In this document: one piece after another, positions 51,930 to 61,205 of the stretch
How the letters are laid out: each line of letters begins with the position of its first letter
Position numbering within the stretch: the stretch's first letter is position 1
From: RPQJ01 sp963707145
GTDB lineage: Bacteria > Pseudomonadota > Gammaproteobacteria > Steroidobacterales > Steroidobacteraceae
Reading direction: 5' to 3'
Length of the DNA: 64,000 nt
Assembly (NCBI GenBank): GCA_963707145.1
Contig: CAVPOQ010000004.1
Location: forward strand, 310,001 to 374,000
Translations under genes and position numbers: made by a program
Notes under the pieces: model-generated
Seen by the model: only the letters and a program-made list of their open reading frames with translations
What the model was told of the DNA's origin: nothing
Databases searched by the model: none

Positions 51930-53435
51930 TCAGGGCGCCCGAGCCGCGCCGGGCTGACCGGGGCGGACCATGTACAGCGCGAGTTCGTTGTCGTCGGCCT
52001 CGAAGCCGCCGACCTCCAGGGTCGCAAGACCGCCGCAGCGCGCGACGGCCGCCAGAAACGGCCCGGACCTGGCGCGTTTCACGACGAACAGGTCCCGCTC
52101 CCGTGCCGCGAGCTCGTCGCAGAGGGTCTCCTCCGACAGGAACTTCGAGTACTCGAGACCGTCCCCCTCGAGGTGCACGTTCTCGATGTCGATGTCGCTG
52201 TCGAGGTACAGACCGAGCCCGTAGAACGGCCGCATGCCGACGAACACGATGTCCTCGACACCGGTCCGCTGCACGACCTCGCCAATCTCGCCCGCCATGA
52301 CGCGTGCGTCGCGGTTCGCCGGCCAGTAGGCCACCGCGCCCTTCGCCGCGAGCAGCACCGCGGCCGTGGCGACGGCGATCCGGACGGCGCGGCGGGAATC
52401 GAACCAGGCCCAGCGCGACAGCGCCCGCGCCAGCAGCAGCGCCAGCGGCACGAACAGCGGCAGCACGTACAGCTGCAGCCGCGAGCGGGCGAGGAAGAAC
52501 ACGGCGAGCGGCAGCAGGAACCAGTAGAGGAGCAGCAGCAGCTCGCGGTCCCGCGCGCGCACCCGCTCGCGGAGCCCCCGCCACGCGGCCAGCGGCCCGC
52601 CCGACGCGGCGAGCGCGAACGCCCACCAGGGCAGCGCGCCCACCAGCAGCACGGGCAGGTAGATCTCGAAGGCGCCGTACCACTCCGCGTTGCGCCGGTG
52701 CGCGCCCGTGAAGACGCGGTCGTACACCTCGTAGCCGAGGAAGTAGCCGAGCCGGTCCGGCTGCTGCCAGACGATGATCCCGAACCACGTGAATGCGACC
52801 AACGCGAATGCGACGAGACCGGCCGGAGGGAACAGTCCGCGCAGCCGGGCGCGGTCGTGAACCGCGAGGAAGGCGAGCATCCCGCCGAGCGGCAGCAGCC
52901 CGGGAGGACCCTTGGTCATGAACGCGAGTCCCCACGCCACCCACATGGCGATCGCCCAGCGGCGCCGGTCGTCGCCATCGCGGGCCCACCATTCGACGAA
53001 GGCGAACATCGCCGCGGTCTCGAACAGCATGAGCAGCACGTCGGTGGAAACGATGTTCGCCGCGATCACCGGTGCGAGCGACAGCGACCAGACGACTGCT
53101 GGCAGCCAGGGCTTCGCCGCACAGAGGCGCCGGCCGATACCGAACACGAGCAGGCCCGTTCCGACGAAGGCCAGTGCGCCCGGCAGCCGCGCTGCCCACT
53201 CGTCGTAGCCCAGCAGCCCGACGCTCGCGGCGATCGCCCAGTACGTGATCGGCGGCTTCGTCAGGTGCGGGTGCTCGCCGTCGAGCGTGGGCACCAGCCA
53301 GTCGCCGCTCTCGAGCATGTTGAGCCCGGCAACGGTGTAGCGCCCCTCGTCGGGTTCCCAGATGCCGCGGGTGCCCTGGAAGGCGAACGCCATCGACACC
53401 AGCAGGGCGAGCAGCCACCAGGGCGGGCGACGCAT
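51930..53435 (-). CDS. ArnT-like (GT83) glycosyltransferase
   Basis: Encodes 501 residues from the ATG at 53435. It is a polytopic membrane enzyme of the PMT/ArnT family, using a polyprenyl-phosphate sugar donor. The N-terminal loop GTRGIWEPDEGRYTVAGLNMLESGDWLVPTLDGEHPHLTKPPITYW carries the DE motif typical of catalytic PDEGRY. Later parts are VIAANIVSTDVLLMLF, GLAFMTKGPPGLLPLGG and DRLGYFLGYEVYDRVFTGAHRRN, followed by many helices. The family adds L-Ara4N, phospho- or other sugars to lipid A or proteins. The acceptor is unknown. It starts two bases after aceK and reads the same way. Confidence 0.85.
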   Translation of the reverse strand: MRRPPWWLLALLVSMAFAFQGTRGIWEPDEGRYTVAGLNMLESGDWLVPTLDGEHPHLTKPPITYWAIAASVGLLGYDEWAARLPGALAFVGTGLLVFGIGRRLCAAKPWLPAVVWSLSLAPVIAANIVSTDVLLMLFETAAMFAFVEWWARDGDDRRRWAIAMWVAWGLAFMTKGPPGLLPLGGMLAFLAVHDRARLRGLFPPAGLVAFALVAFTWFGIIVWQQPDRLGYFLGYEVYDRVFTGAHRRNAEWYGAFEIYLPVLLVGALPWWAFALAASGGPLAAWRGLRERVRARDRELLLLLYWFLLPLAVFFLARSRLQLYVLPLFVPLALLLARALSRWAWFDSRRAVRIAVATAAVLLAAKGAVAYWPANRDARVMAGEIGEVVQRTGVEDIVFVGMRPFYGLGLYLDSDIDIENVHLEGDGLEYSKFLSEETLCDELAARERDLFVVKRARSGPFLAAVARCGGLATLEVGGFEADDNELALYMVRPGQPGAARAP

Positions 53436-53437
53436 GC

Positions 53438-55189
53438 TCAGAGGCTGCTGAACACCCGGACGCGGTGCCGGTGGTAGGGGAGGACCTCGAGCACGTCGCC
53501 CTCGCGCAGGCGTTCCTGGATGCCGCGCCACCAGTCCGCGGTGAGGATCTCGGCGTGGGCGGCGAGGAACACTTCCTTCAGGTGTGGATCGAAGCCGAGG
53601 AAGTTGATGAAGGTCTCGGGGAACACGTCGCTGTCGCCGACGTAGTACCAGGTCTCGGCGAGCATCTCGTCCTCCTCGTAGCGCGACTCCGGAACCTCGC
53701 GGAAGCGGCAGTCGGTCACGAGGCACAGCTCGTCGTAGTCGTAGAAGATCACGCGGCCGTGGCGGGTGACGCCGAAGTTCTTGAGCAGCAGGTCGCCGGG
53801 GAAGATGTTGGTCCCGGCGAGGTCGCGGATCGCCTGCCCGTAGTCGAGCACCGCCTTCCCGGCCTGCTCGGGGCTCGCCGTCCGCACGTACAGGTTGAGC
53901 GGGGTCATGCGCCGCTCGATGTACATGTGCTCGATGACGAGGAATTCGCCTTCCTCGTGCACCGTGGCCGCCGTCTCGGTGAGCAACTCGTGCAGCAGGT
54001 CGGGTGCGAAGCGGGCCTTTGGAAATTTGAGCCGGCGGAATTCCTGCGCGTCCACCAGCCGCCCGGCGCGGTCGTGGCGAAACACCAGCTCGTACTTCTG
54101 CAGCACGTCCTGGCGCAGGATGTTCTTCTGGTAGGGGAACTTGTCGCGGATCAGCTTGAAGACGACGTCGAAAGACGGCAGCGTGAAGCAGACCATCACC
54201 AGTCCCTTCTCGCCGGGGGCCAGCACGAACTGGTCGTCGGAGAGCTGCAGGTGCCGGAACAGCTCGCGGTAACGCTCCGTCTTACCCTGCTTGGCGCGGC
54301 CGAGCACGGTGTAGAGCTCGCTCACCGGCTTCAGCGGCAGGATCGACTTCAGGAACTTCACCACCTCGCCCACGTGCGCGAGGTCGACGTGGAAGTAGGA
54401 GCGCGTGAAGCTGAACAGCACGCTCACCGTGCCCTCCTCGAGCATGATCGCGTCGACCAGCACGCCGCTTTCCTGGTTGCGGAGCGCCACGACGAACGGC
54501 AGCGACCAGCCGCGGCCCGAGATGCGGCCCACGAGGTAGGCACGCGTCACCTGGTAGAAGACTTCCTTGATGACCTCGAGCTTCTCGATGGTGCGCCGCT
54601 CCCCGCCGTTGCCGAGCGAGGCCTTCAGCTCGTCGGCCACCATCTTCACGCTGCGCTCGAAGTCGCGGTACGGCGTGCGGAAGCGGAAGTCCGCGAGCAG
54701 TTCCTCGACCAGCAGTTCCACCGAGCCGCGGTTGACGTAGACCTTGGTCTCGACCTGCGTGGTGACGTTGCCGAGCGGGTCGAGGTCGAGCGCCACGAAC
54801 TCGACCGCCGCGTCCACGCCCGCGGTGTCGAAGGTCTTGCGGGTGACCGAGCTGAAAAAGGTCTTCGGGAAGTCGTTGTCCGGCAGTGGATCGATGATCT
54901 CGGTGAACCGGCGCATGATGCTCGACCACAGCGAGCGCTCCTGCACCTCGTCGCCGAGACGCTTCTGCATGGTCGCGACCGTGTTGGTCACGTACTTGCC
55001 GTACAACTCGATGCGCTCGACGGCATCGCGCTGGCTGCCGCGCCAGTCGCGGTCTTCGAAGCGCTGGCGGGCGCGTCGCGTGATGGCGCGGAATTCCGCG
55101 TTGTAGTCCGCGAAGATGTCGACCAGCGTCTGCGCGCAGTCCTGCACGAGCTCGTCGCGCGAGCCCGCCCGAGCCTCTGTCTGGGTCAC
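53438..55189 (-). CDS. aceK: Isocitrate dehydrogenase kinase/phosphatase
   Basis: Encodes 583 residues, normal for AceK. The enzyme phosphorylates and dephosphorylates NADP isocitrate dehydrogenase on its active-site Ser. Motifs are the ATP site VLAPGEKGLVMVCFTLPSFDVVFKLIRDKFPYQK, HMYIERRMTPLNLYVRTA, FPGDLLLKNFGVTRHGRVIFYDYDELC and the acidic MLAETWYYVGDSDVFPETFINFLG. The substrate icd is 37 bases upstream in the same direction, so regulator and target are co-encoded. No glyoxylate-cycle gene (aceA, aceB) is in this window. Confidence 0.96.
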   Translation of the reverse strand: MTQTEARAGSRDELVQDCAQTLVDIFADYNAEFRAITRRARQRFEDRDWRGSQRDAVERIELYGKYVTNTVATMQKRLGDEVQERSLWSSIMRRFTEIIDPLPDNDFPKTFFSSVTRKTFDTAGVDAAVEFVALDLDPLGNVTTQVETKVYVNRGSVELLVEELLADFRFRTPYRDFERSVKMVADELKASLGNGGERRTIEKLEVIKEVFYQVTRAYLVGRISGRGWSLPFVVALRNQESGVLVDAIMLEEGTVSVLFSFTRSYFHVDLAHVGEVVKFLKSILPLKPVSELYTVLGRAKQGKTERYRELFRHLQLSDDQFVLAPGEKGLVMVCFTLPSFDVVFKLIRDKFPYQKNILRQDVLQKYELVFRHDRAGRLVDAQEFRRLKFPKARFAPDLLHELLTETAATVHEEGEFLVIEHMYIERRMTPLNLYVRTASPEQAGKAVLDYGQAIRDLAGTNIFPGDLLLKNFGVTRHGRVIFYDYDELCLVTDCRFREVPESRYEEDEMLAETWYYVGDSDVFPETFINFLGFDPHLKEVFLAAHAEILTADWWRGIQERLREGDVLEVLPYHRHRVRVFSSL

Positions 55190-55226
55190 GGCCTCACCCG
55201 TCCCGGCAGCCGGCCACCCGTGCCCG

Positions 55227-56528
55227 TCACAGGTTGCGGATCAGCGCGTCGCCAAACTCGCTGCACTTGACCTCGGTGGCGCCCTCCATCTGGCGGGCGA
55301 AGTCGTAGGTCACGGTCTTCTGTCCGATGGTGCGGTCCATCGCGCCGATGATCGCGTCGGCGGCCTCGAGCCAGCCCAGGTAGCGCAGCATCATCTCGCC
55401 GGAGAGGATCACGGAGCCGGGGTTCACGCGGTCGAGGTTGGCGTACTTGGGCGCCGTCCCGTGCGTGGCCTCGAACACCGCGTGGCCGGTCATGTAGTTG
55501 ATGTTGCCGCCCGGCGCGATGCCGATGCCGCCCACCTGCGCGGCGAGCGCGTCGGAGAGGTAGTCGCCGTTCAAGTTCATCGTGGCGATCACGTCGAACT
55601 CCTCGGGACGGGTCAGCACCTGCTGCAGCGTGATGTCGGCGATCGCGTCCTTGATGATCACCTTGCCCGCGGCCTTCGCGGCGTCCTGCTCGGCGCTGGC
55701 AACCTTCGGGCCCTTGTCGGCGAGCGTGCGCTCCCACTGGTCCCAGGTGTAGGTGCGGTCCGCGAACTCGCGCTCGGCGAGCGCATAGCTCCAGTTCCGG
55801 AAGGCGCCTTCCGTGAACTTCATGATGTTGCCCTTGTGCACGATCGTCACGCTCTTGCGCTTGTTGTCGATCGCGTACTGGATGGCGGCGCGCACCAGCC
55901 GCTCGGTGCCTTCCCGGGAGACGGCCTTGATGCCGATGCCGGACGTCTCCGGGAAACGGATCTTGCCGTAGAGCTTCGGGAACGCCTCCTTGAACAGCGC
56001 CTGGAACTTCGCGTTGTCGGCGCTGCCCGCCTCGAACTCGATGCCGGCGTAGATGTCCTCGGTGTTCTCGCGGAAGATCACCATGTCCACCTTGCCGGGC
56101 GCCTTCACCGGAGAGGGCACGCCCTTGAACCAGCGCACCGGGCGCAGGCAGACGTAGAGGTCGAGCATCTGGCGCAGGGCGACGTTGAGTGAGCGGATGC
56201 CGCCGCCGATCGGCGTGGTGAGCGGTCCCTTGATCGACACGAGGTAGTCGCGACACGCCTGAACGGTCTCGTCGGGCAGCCACGTGTTGTACAGGTCGTT
56301 GGACTTCTGGCCGGCGTAGACCTCCATCCAGTGGATCTGGCGCTTGCCGCCGTAGGCCTTCGCGACCGCCGCGTCGAGCACGCGCACCGAGGCGCGCCAG
56401 ATGTCCGGCCCGGTGCCGTCGCCCTCGATGAAGGGGATGATCGGCTGATCGGGCACCTTCAGGCGGCCGTTCTCGATGGTGATCTGCTGGCCCGCGGCGG
56501 GCACGCTGAGCTTGACCGAGCTGGACAT
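55227..56528 (-). CDS. icd: NADP-dependent isocitrate dehydrogenase
   Basis: Encodes 433 residues from the ATG at 56528. Oxidative decarboxylation of isocitrate in the TCA cycle. The phosphorylation site is Ser113 in GGGIRSLNVALRQ, at the E. coli position. MVIFRENTEDIYAGIEF, KGNIMKFTEGAFRNWSYALA, VIATMNLNGDYLSDALAAQVGGIGIAPGGNIN and HGTAPKYANLDRVNPGSVILSGEMMLRYLGW (coenzyme loop) are conserved. Its aceK partner follows. Confidence 0.96.
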   Translation of the reverse strand: MSSSVKLSVPAAGQQITIENGRLKVPDQPIIPFIEGDGTGPDIWRASVRVLDAAVAKAYGGKRQIHWMEVYAGQKSNDLYNTWLPDETVQACRDYLVSIKGPLTTPIGGGIRSLNVALRQMLDLYVCLRPVRWFKGVPSPVKAPGKVDMVIFRENTEDIYAGIEFEAGSADNAKFQALFKEAFPKLYGKIRFPETSGIGIKAVSREGTERLVRAAIQYAIDNKRKSVTIVHKGNIMKFTEGAFRNWSYALAEREFADRTYTWDQWERTLADKGPKVASAEQDAAKAAGKVIIKDAIADITLQQVLTRPEEFDVIATMNLNGDYLSDALAAQVGGIGIAPGGNINYMTGHAVFEATHGTAPKYANLDRVNPGSVILSGEMMLRYLGWLEAADAIIGAMDRTIGQKTVTYDFARQMEGATEVKCSEFGDALIRNL

Positions 56529-56574
56529 GTCGGGCTCCGGTAGATGCGTCTGGACGGGGGGGAATTGCCGCGAA

Positions 56575-56580
56575 ATCCTA
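56575..56580 (-). promoter_or_regulatory. Possible -10 of icd
   Basis: On the minus strand TGCTAGGAT ends 46 bases upstream of the icd ATG, with TAGGAT as the -10-like hexamer. No convincing -35 is seen. Confidence 0.25.
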
Positions 56581-56617
56581 GCACAGCGGGGCCGGCTCCG
56601 GGCCGGTGCGTCGGGGT

Positions 56618-57859
56618 CTAGCGCAACGGCGCGTAAACCGTCCGCAACCGAGGCGGATCGCCGGATCCGGTCCATGCGAACAGCAGGCCGTCGCCGGCGC
56701 GGACCATCTGCGGGAATCCGGACGAGCGCTGCACCGCGGTCGCCGCCACGACCACCGGGTCGCCGGCGGCACCGGCATTCGTGTAGGGCCGGGCGATGAT
56801 CTCCGCGCCGTCCTGCGAGCGCTGCATCCAGCTCACCACGGCGCGGCCATCCTCGAGCAGCACCACGTCCACGCGGCCGATGACGTCGCCGCTTGCAACC
56901 TCGAGCGGCGGCGCGAAGCTGCGCCCCGCGTCATCCGAGAACGCGAGCCGGATCCGCGGCTGATCGGGCGCAGTGAACCACGCGACGACGATCCTGCGTC
57001 CGCGGGCGTCCACGGCTGGCCCGTTGACCGGGCAGGCGTCGATCCGCCAGCCGTCGGCGTGCACGCGGACCGGTGCGGACCAGCGGCCGTCCTGGCGCCG
57101 CACCAGGGCGATGTCGCGCAGTTCCGCTTCGCTGCGGTCGCGATACACGGCCACCGGCCCCTCGGCGCTCAGCGCGACGTCGGTCTGGCAGCAGTCGCAG
57201 ACGCGCCCGTCGATCTCGAGGTCCGTTCCGTCGCGACGCCCGTCGACGCCGATCGCGGCTGTGCGCAGGGTCATCGCGCCCGGCGCGACGTCGCCGTGGC
57301 CGGCGCCATGATCGTGGCCGCCGGCGGTGTGCCGACCGTCGAGCCAGACGGCCTGCGCCATGCCGTCGGCGCCGAACAGCGACACGAAGCCGTGCTCGGT
57401 CGGCGTGCCGTCCTGGTGTGGAGACATCGGCGCGGTCCAGTTCGCGCCCGAATCACCGCTCACGGCGATGCGCACGTCGTAGGCGTAGGTGCCGCCCGGA
57501 CGCTGCTCCAGCCAGTGCGCAGCCCAGGTGTTCCCGCCGACCGGCACCACCGACGGAAAGTCGGCCCAGTTCACGAACCAGTTCGCGCCGCTGGCCACCG
57601 TGCCGGTCGGACCCCAGGCGCCATCGCGCCAGGTCGAGTGCTGCAGAGCGAACCCGCCACCGTCGAGCGGCTGCAGCCAGCTCATGACGACCGCCCCGCC
57701 TTCCAGTCCTGCCAGATGCGGGTAGCGACTTCCCGCAGCGCCGGGCGCGACCACGACCTCGATGTCGCCGAGCCAGCGTGCGGTCGGGCCCGCGTTGCGG
57801 CAGGCCGGAGGCGAGAGGAGTACCAGCAGGGCAGCGGAGAGTGCGAGCAGCGGCTTCAT
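56618..57859 (-). CDS. Lipoprotein beta-propeller (sialidase/BNR-like) with DCCQ motif
   Basis: Encodes 413 residues from the ATG at 57859. A lipoprotein signal is present (LLVLLSPPAC, Cys20). The body shows repeating strands of a six-bladed propeller (RIAVSGDSGANWTAP, RLAFSDDAGRSFAPPLEVASGD, Asp-box-like S.D.G..W). Two cysteine spots, VCDCCQTDVALSAEGP and DACPVNGPAVD, and a HDHGAGHGD histidine cluster stand out. Exported propellers with DCCQ appear near metal-handling genes; here a Cus-type pump locus begins divergently. A metal- or redox-related role is plausible, and sialidase activity is not implied. Confidence 0.75.
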   Translation of the reverse strand: MKPLLALSAALLVLLSPPACRNAGPTARWLGDIEVVVAPGAAGSRYPHLAGLEGGAVVMSWLQPLDGGGFALQHSTWRDGAWGPTGTVASGANWFVNWADFPSVVPVGGNTWAAHWLEQRPGGTYAYDVRIAVSGDSGANWTAPMSPHQDGTPTEHGFVSLFGADGMAQAVWLDGRHTAGGHDHGAGHGDVAPGAMTLRTAAIGVDGRRDGTDLEIDGRVCDCCQTDVALSAEGPVAVYRDRSEAELRDIALVRRQDGRWSAPVRVHADGWRIDACPVNGPAVDARGRRIVVAWFTAPDQPRIRLAFSDDAGRSFAPPLEVASGDVIGRVDVVLLEDGRAVVSWMQRSQDGAEIIARPYTNAGAAGDPVVVAATAVQRSSGFPQMVRAGDGLLFAWTGSGDPPRLRTVYAPLR

Positions 57860-57979
57860 CGCGTCATTGTGCCAAGACGTCGGTGTCTTGCCGCAATCTG
57901 AGGCGCCACCGGGGAGCTTTGCTTGCGGGCGCCGCTGCATCGGGGTAGCGTTCAGCGTCTCCCGCGGAGCACGAACGGC

Positions 57980-58453
57980 TTGGACCTCGGCCTGCACTGG
58001 ATCAGACGTCGACAACGCTCCCTGACACGGGCGGCGCTGGCGATCTTCTTCGCCGCGTGGCTGCAGGCGGCCATCGTGCCGTGCGTCGCCGCCCATGGCT
58101 CGGTCGAGGCGCAGTCCCCGCACGACTCGTCGTCGGTGCACGGTCACGCCGCGGGCACGGCTCATGCCGGACACGGCGCCGACGGTGCCGCGCAGCACTG
58201 CATCTACTGCCCGCCCGGCGATCACTCGGCAGACTCCGGTTCCGGCTCCTGCGACGCACACGGCGGTTGCGCCTACCTGCATGACCCGCAGGTGGACGGA
58301 CGCGCTTCCGGCGCGCTGTTCGCCGCGCTCCCGGCGTCGTACGTGGTCCCGTCGCCGGGTGCCCAGGTCGACGCGCGTTGCGTGATTCCTCCGTCACGCC
58401 ACCACACTGGCGGCGTCCGCCTCTCCGTCAGCTACTGCCGCTTCATCGAGTAG
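57980..58453 (+). CDS. His/Cys-rich exported protein near copper pump genes
   Basis: Encodes 157 residues from a TTG at 57980 (GGAG 10 bases upstream); an earlier TTG at 57923 is possible but would add an unlike-protein N-terminus. A hydrophobic export segment (RAALAIFFAAWLQAAIVPCVAAHG) is followed by a His-rich stretch (HDSSSVHGHAAGTAHAGHGADGA) and a Cys cluster (QHCIYCPPGDHSADSGSGSCDAHGGCAYLHDP). The size and layout recall DUF2946-type periplasmic proteins found with copper and cobalt genes. Metal chelation is an inference from composition. The cusC start is 62 bases downstream. Confidence 0.6.
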   Translation: MDLGLHWIRRRQRSLTRAALAIFFAAWLQAAIVPCVAAHGSVEAQSPHDSSSVHGHAAGTAHAGHGADGAAQHCIYCPPGDHSADSGSGSCDAHGGCAYLHDPQVDGRASGALFAALPASYVVPSPGAQVDARCVIPPSRHHTGGVRLSVSYCRFIE

Positions 58454-58515
58454 CGCCACCGCCCGGTCGGCGCGCGCCTGCAGGCGCGCATCCGTTCAGT
58501 CACCGGAGGTGGATC

Positions 58516-59829
58516 ATGTCCCGTATTCGTCCGGCGCCCACGCGGCGCCGGTCACAGACCGTTCCCAGGGCCCGCCACAGCGTGCTGCCATCGCTGCTGT
58601 GGCTCGTCGTCGCCGCGACGGAGCCGGCGTCGGCGCTCGACCTCGCCGAGGCCGAGCGCATCGCCATCGAGCGTGATGCCGTGCTGCGGCAGCTCGCGTC
58701 GGAATCCGAGGGAATGCGCCAGCGCGGCGTCGCCGAAGGCCAGCTCATGGACCCGAAGCTGCGCTTCGGCGCCGTCAACGTCCCGGTCGACACGTTCAGC
58801 CTCGACCAGGACGACATGACCATGCTCGAGCTGGGCGTGAGCCAGGAGTTTCCGGCCGGGCGCACCCGGCAGCTGGCGCGCCAGCGCATGGAGCAGTCCG
58901 CGTCCGCCGCCGACGCCATGGCGGGCGACCGCCGCCTGCTGGTGCAGCGTGAGGTGCGCCGCGCCTGGACCGAACTCGCCTATGTCTCCGGCGCAAGGCG
59001 GCTCGTGAACGGGCAGGTGGAGTGGGTCGAGCAGATGCGCGCCTCGGCGCGCGCCCGCTACGCATCGGGGGAGGGCCGCCAGCTCGACCTGCTGCAGGCC
59101 GGGCTCGACGTGGCGATGCTGCGCGAGCAGTTGCTCGACCTCGACCGCGACGAGGCGATGCGGCGCGCACAGCTCGGGCGCTGGATCGGGGAGGAGGAGG
59201 CGCGACGTGCGCAGCCCGATGCGCTGCCGGCACGTGCGAAGCTCGAGCCGCTCGCGGTCCTCGAGGAGCGCGTGCTGCACCACCCGGCGCAGCTGGACTT
59301 CGAGCGGCGCATCGCCGCGGCGCAGACTGCCGTGGACCTCGCCGAGCAGAGCCGGCGCCCCGCCTGGATGCTCGACGTGAGCTACGGCTTGCGCGAAGGG
59401 ACGATGGACGATGGCGAACCGCGCTCCGACATGCTGAGCGCGATGGTGAGCGTCGACCTGCCGCTGTTCCGCGGCAACCGGCAGGACCGCGAGGTGGCGG
59501 CGGCGCGTGCCGAGGCGCGCGGCCTGCACGACATGCACGAGGACCACCAGCGCGAGATGCGCGCCATGCTCGCGGAGGCCTGGTCCGTGGCCGGGCGCAC
59601 GGCCGATCTCGAGCGGTACTACGAGGCGGACCTGCTGCCGCTCGCAGAGCAGTCGGTACAGGCCGCGCTGCTCGCTTACCGCTCGAGCCGCGTCATGATC
59701 GACGAGGTCGTCGCGGCGCGACGCACGGCGCTCGAAACCAGGCTCAAGCACCTGCGGCTGGTCGCCGACCGCGCGCAGGCCCAGTACGACGTGGACTACC
59801 TCGCTGGAGGCGCCGGCCATGAACAGTAG
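58516..59829 (+). CDS. cusC: TolC-family outer membrane factor (CusC/CzcC-like)
   Basis: Encodes 437 residues from the ATG at 58516 with GGAGGT upstream. An N-terminal signal is followed by ALDLAEAERIAIERDAVLRQLASESEGMRQRGVAEGQLMDPKLRFGAVNVP, QEFPAGRTRQLARQRMEQSASAADAMAGDRRLLVQREVRRAWTELAYVSGARRLV and later PRSDMLSAMVSVDLPLFRGNRQDREVAAARAEARGLHDMHEDHQREMRAMLAEAW. These duplicated coiled-coil and barrel segments fit outer-membrane efflux channels. It opens the Cus operon and overlaps the adaptor gene by 11 bases. Confidence 0.86.
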   Translation: MSRIRPAPTRRRSQTVPRARHSVLPSLLWLVVAATEPASALDLAEAERIAIERDAVLRQLASESEGMRQRGVAEGQLMDPKLRFGAVNVPVDTFSLDQDDMTMLELGVSQEFPAGRTRQLARQRMEQSASAADAMAGDRRLLVQREVRRAWTELAYVSGARRLVNGQVEWVEQMRASARARYASGEGRQLDLLQAGLDVAMLREQLLDLDRDEAMRRAQLGRWIGEEEARRAQPDALPARAKLEPLAVLEERVLHHPAQLDFERRIAAAQTAVDLAEQSRRPAWMLDVSYGLREGTMDDGEPRSDMLSAMVSVDLPLFRGNRQDREVAAARAEARGLHDMHEDHQREMRAMLAEAWSVAGRTADLERYYEADLLPLAEQSVQAALLAYRSSRVMIDEVVAARRTALETRLKHLRLVADRAQAQYDVDYLAGGAGHEQ

Positions 59830-61205
59830 CAATCCCGACACCCGGCGCCGTGCCATGGCGCTGGTCGCGCTGGCCGCGGCCGCGGCGATCCTGCTCGGTG
59901 GCTGCAATCGCGAGCCGGCCGCGGGGCCCGCCGCGGCGGCGCGTGGCGACACGCCCGCCGACCACGCGCTGAAGCACGCGCACCCGCAGTATCGGTGCCC
60001 GATGCATCCGGATGTCGTGCGCGACGCGCCGGGGGACTGCCCGATCTGCGGCATGGACCTGGTCAAGGTCGAGCCGAGCGACGACCGCCAGCGGGCAGCC
60101 GCTCTACTACCGCCATCCGCACGACCCGAACCGCACCTCGCCTGTGCCGAAGCAGGACGAGATGGGGATGGACTACGTCCCGGTGTTCGGCGACGCGACG
60201 GGATCGGAGGTCCGCATCTCGCCCGCGGTGATCAACAACCTCGGCGTGCGGACCGCGCCGGCCACGACCGCGGCGCTCGAGCGCCGCGCGACGACGGTGG
60301 GTTACGTGACGTTCGACGAGCGCCGCGTCCGGCAGGTGCAGCCACGCGCGGAGGGCTGGATCGAGGGCCTCGCGGTGCGCGCGCCGGGCGAGACCGTCGC
60401 GGCGGGACAGCTGCTGTTCACGCTCTATTCGCCGATGCTCGAGAGCGCCCAGCAGGAATACCTGGACGCGCAGCGCATCGGCAACCGCGACCTGATCGAG
60501 GCTTCCCGCGAGCGGTTGCGCGCGCTGGGACTCGAGCCCGGTGGCGCGCAGCGCGCGGTGCGTGCGGGGCGCGCCTCCGGCCGCGTGCCGTTCCATGCGC
60601 CGATCGCCGGCGTCGTGACCGAGCTCGCCGTGCGCGAGGGCGCGATGGTCACGCCCGACACGATGGTCATGACCATCACCGGACTGGGCAGCCTGTGGGT
60701 GATGGCCGAGGTGCCGGAGTCGCAGTCCGCATGGGTGCAGCAGGGCACCGTCGCGGAGCTGCGCCTGCCCTCGCTGCCGGGGGAGACGCTCGCCGGTCGC
60801 GTCGACTACGTGTACCCGGAGCTGGACATGGAGACGCGCACGCTGCGGGCACGCATCGTGCTCGACCGGCCGGTTGCCGCGATCCGCCCGAACATGCTCG
60901 CCAACGTCACGCTGATCGGTGCGGCGGGGGCGCCGGCGCTCACGATCCCGCGCAGCGCATTGATCCGCAGCGGCCGCGAGGAGCGGGTCGTGGTCGCGCT
61001 GGGCGAGGGGCGCTTCGCGGCGCGGCGCGTGGTCGCCGGTGCCGAGAGCGGCGACCGCGTGGTGATCCGCGAGGGGCTCGCCGACGGCGAGCAGGTGGTC
61101 GTCGCCGGCCAGTTCCTGCTCGACTCCGAGGCCAACCTGCGCTCCGGACTGGAGCGCTTCGGCGCGGGCGGCGGCGAGTCCCCGGCCCCGGCGCAGCACC
61201 CATGA
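59819..61205 (+). pseudogene. cusB: CusB-type RND periplasmic adaptor, one frameshift
   Basis: The ATG at 59819 gives a lipoprotein signal (ILLGGCN) and a heavy-metal-binding domain YRCPMHPDVVRDAPGDCPICGMDLVKVEP (about residues 58-86). The frame then shifts near 60085-60092. The remainder reads one base over: SGQPLYYRHPHDPNRTSPVPKQDEMGMDYVPVFGD, then the adaptor body (barrel-sandwich and beta-barrel, HAPIAGVVTELAVREGAMVTPDTMVMTITGLGSLWVMAEVPESQSAW) to 61205. One base too many (or two too few) explains it. CPMHP, CPICGM and YRHPH...EMGMDY are the CusB-type metal sites that suit Cu(I)/Ag(I). Without the shift it would be a full-length adaptor. It is coupled to cusA by ATGA. Confidence 0.82.
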
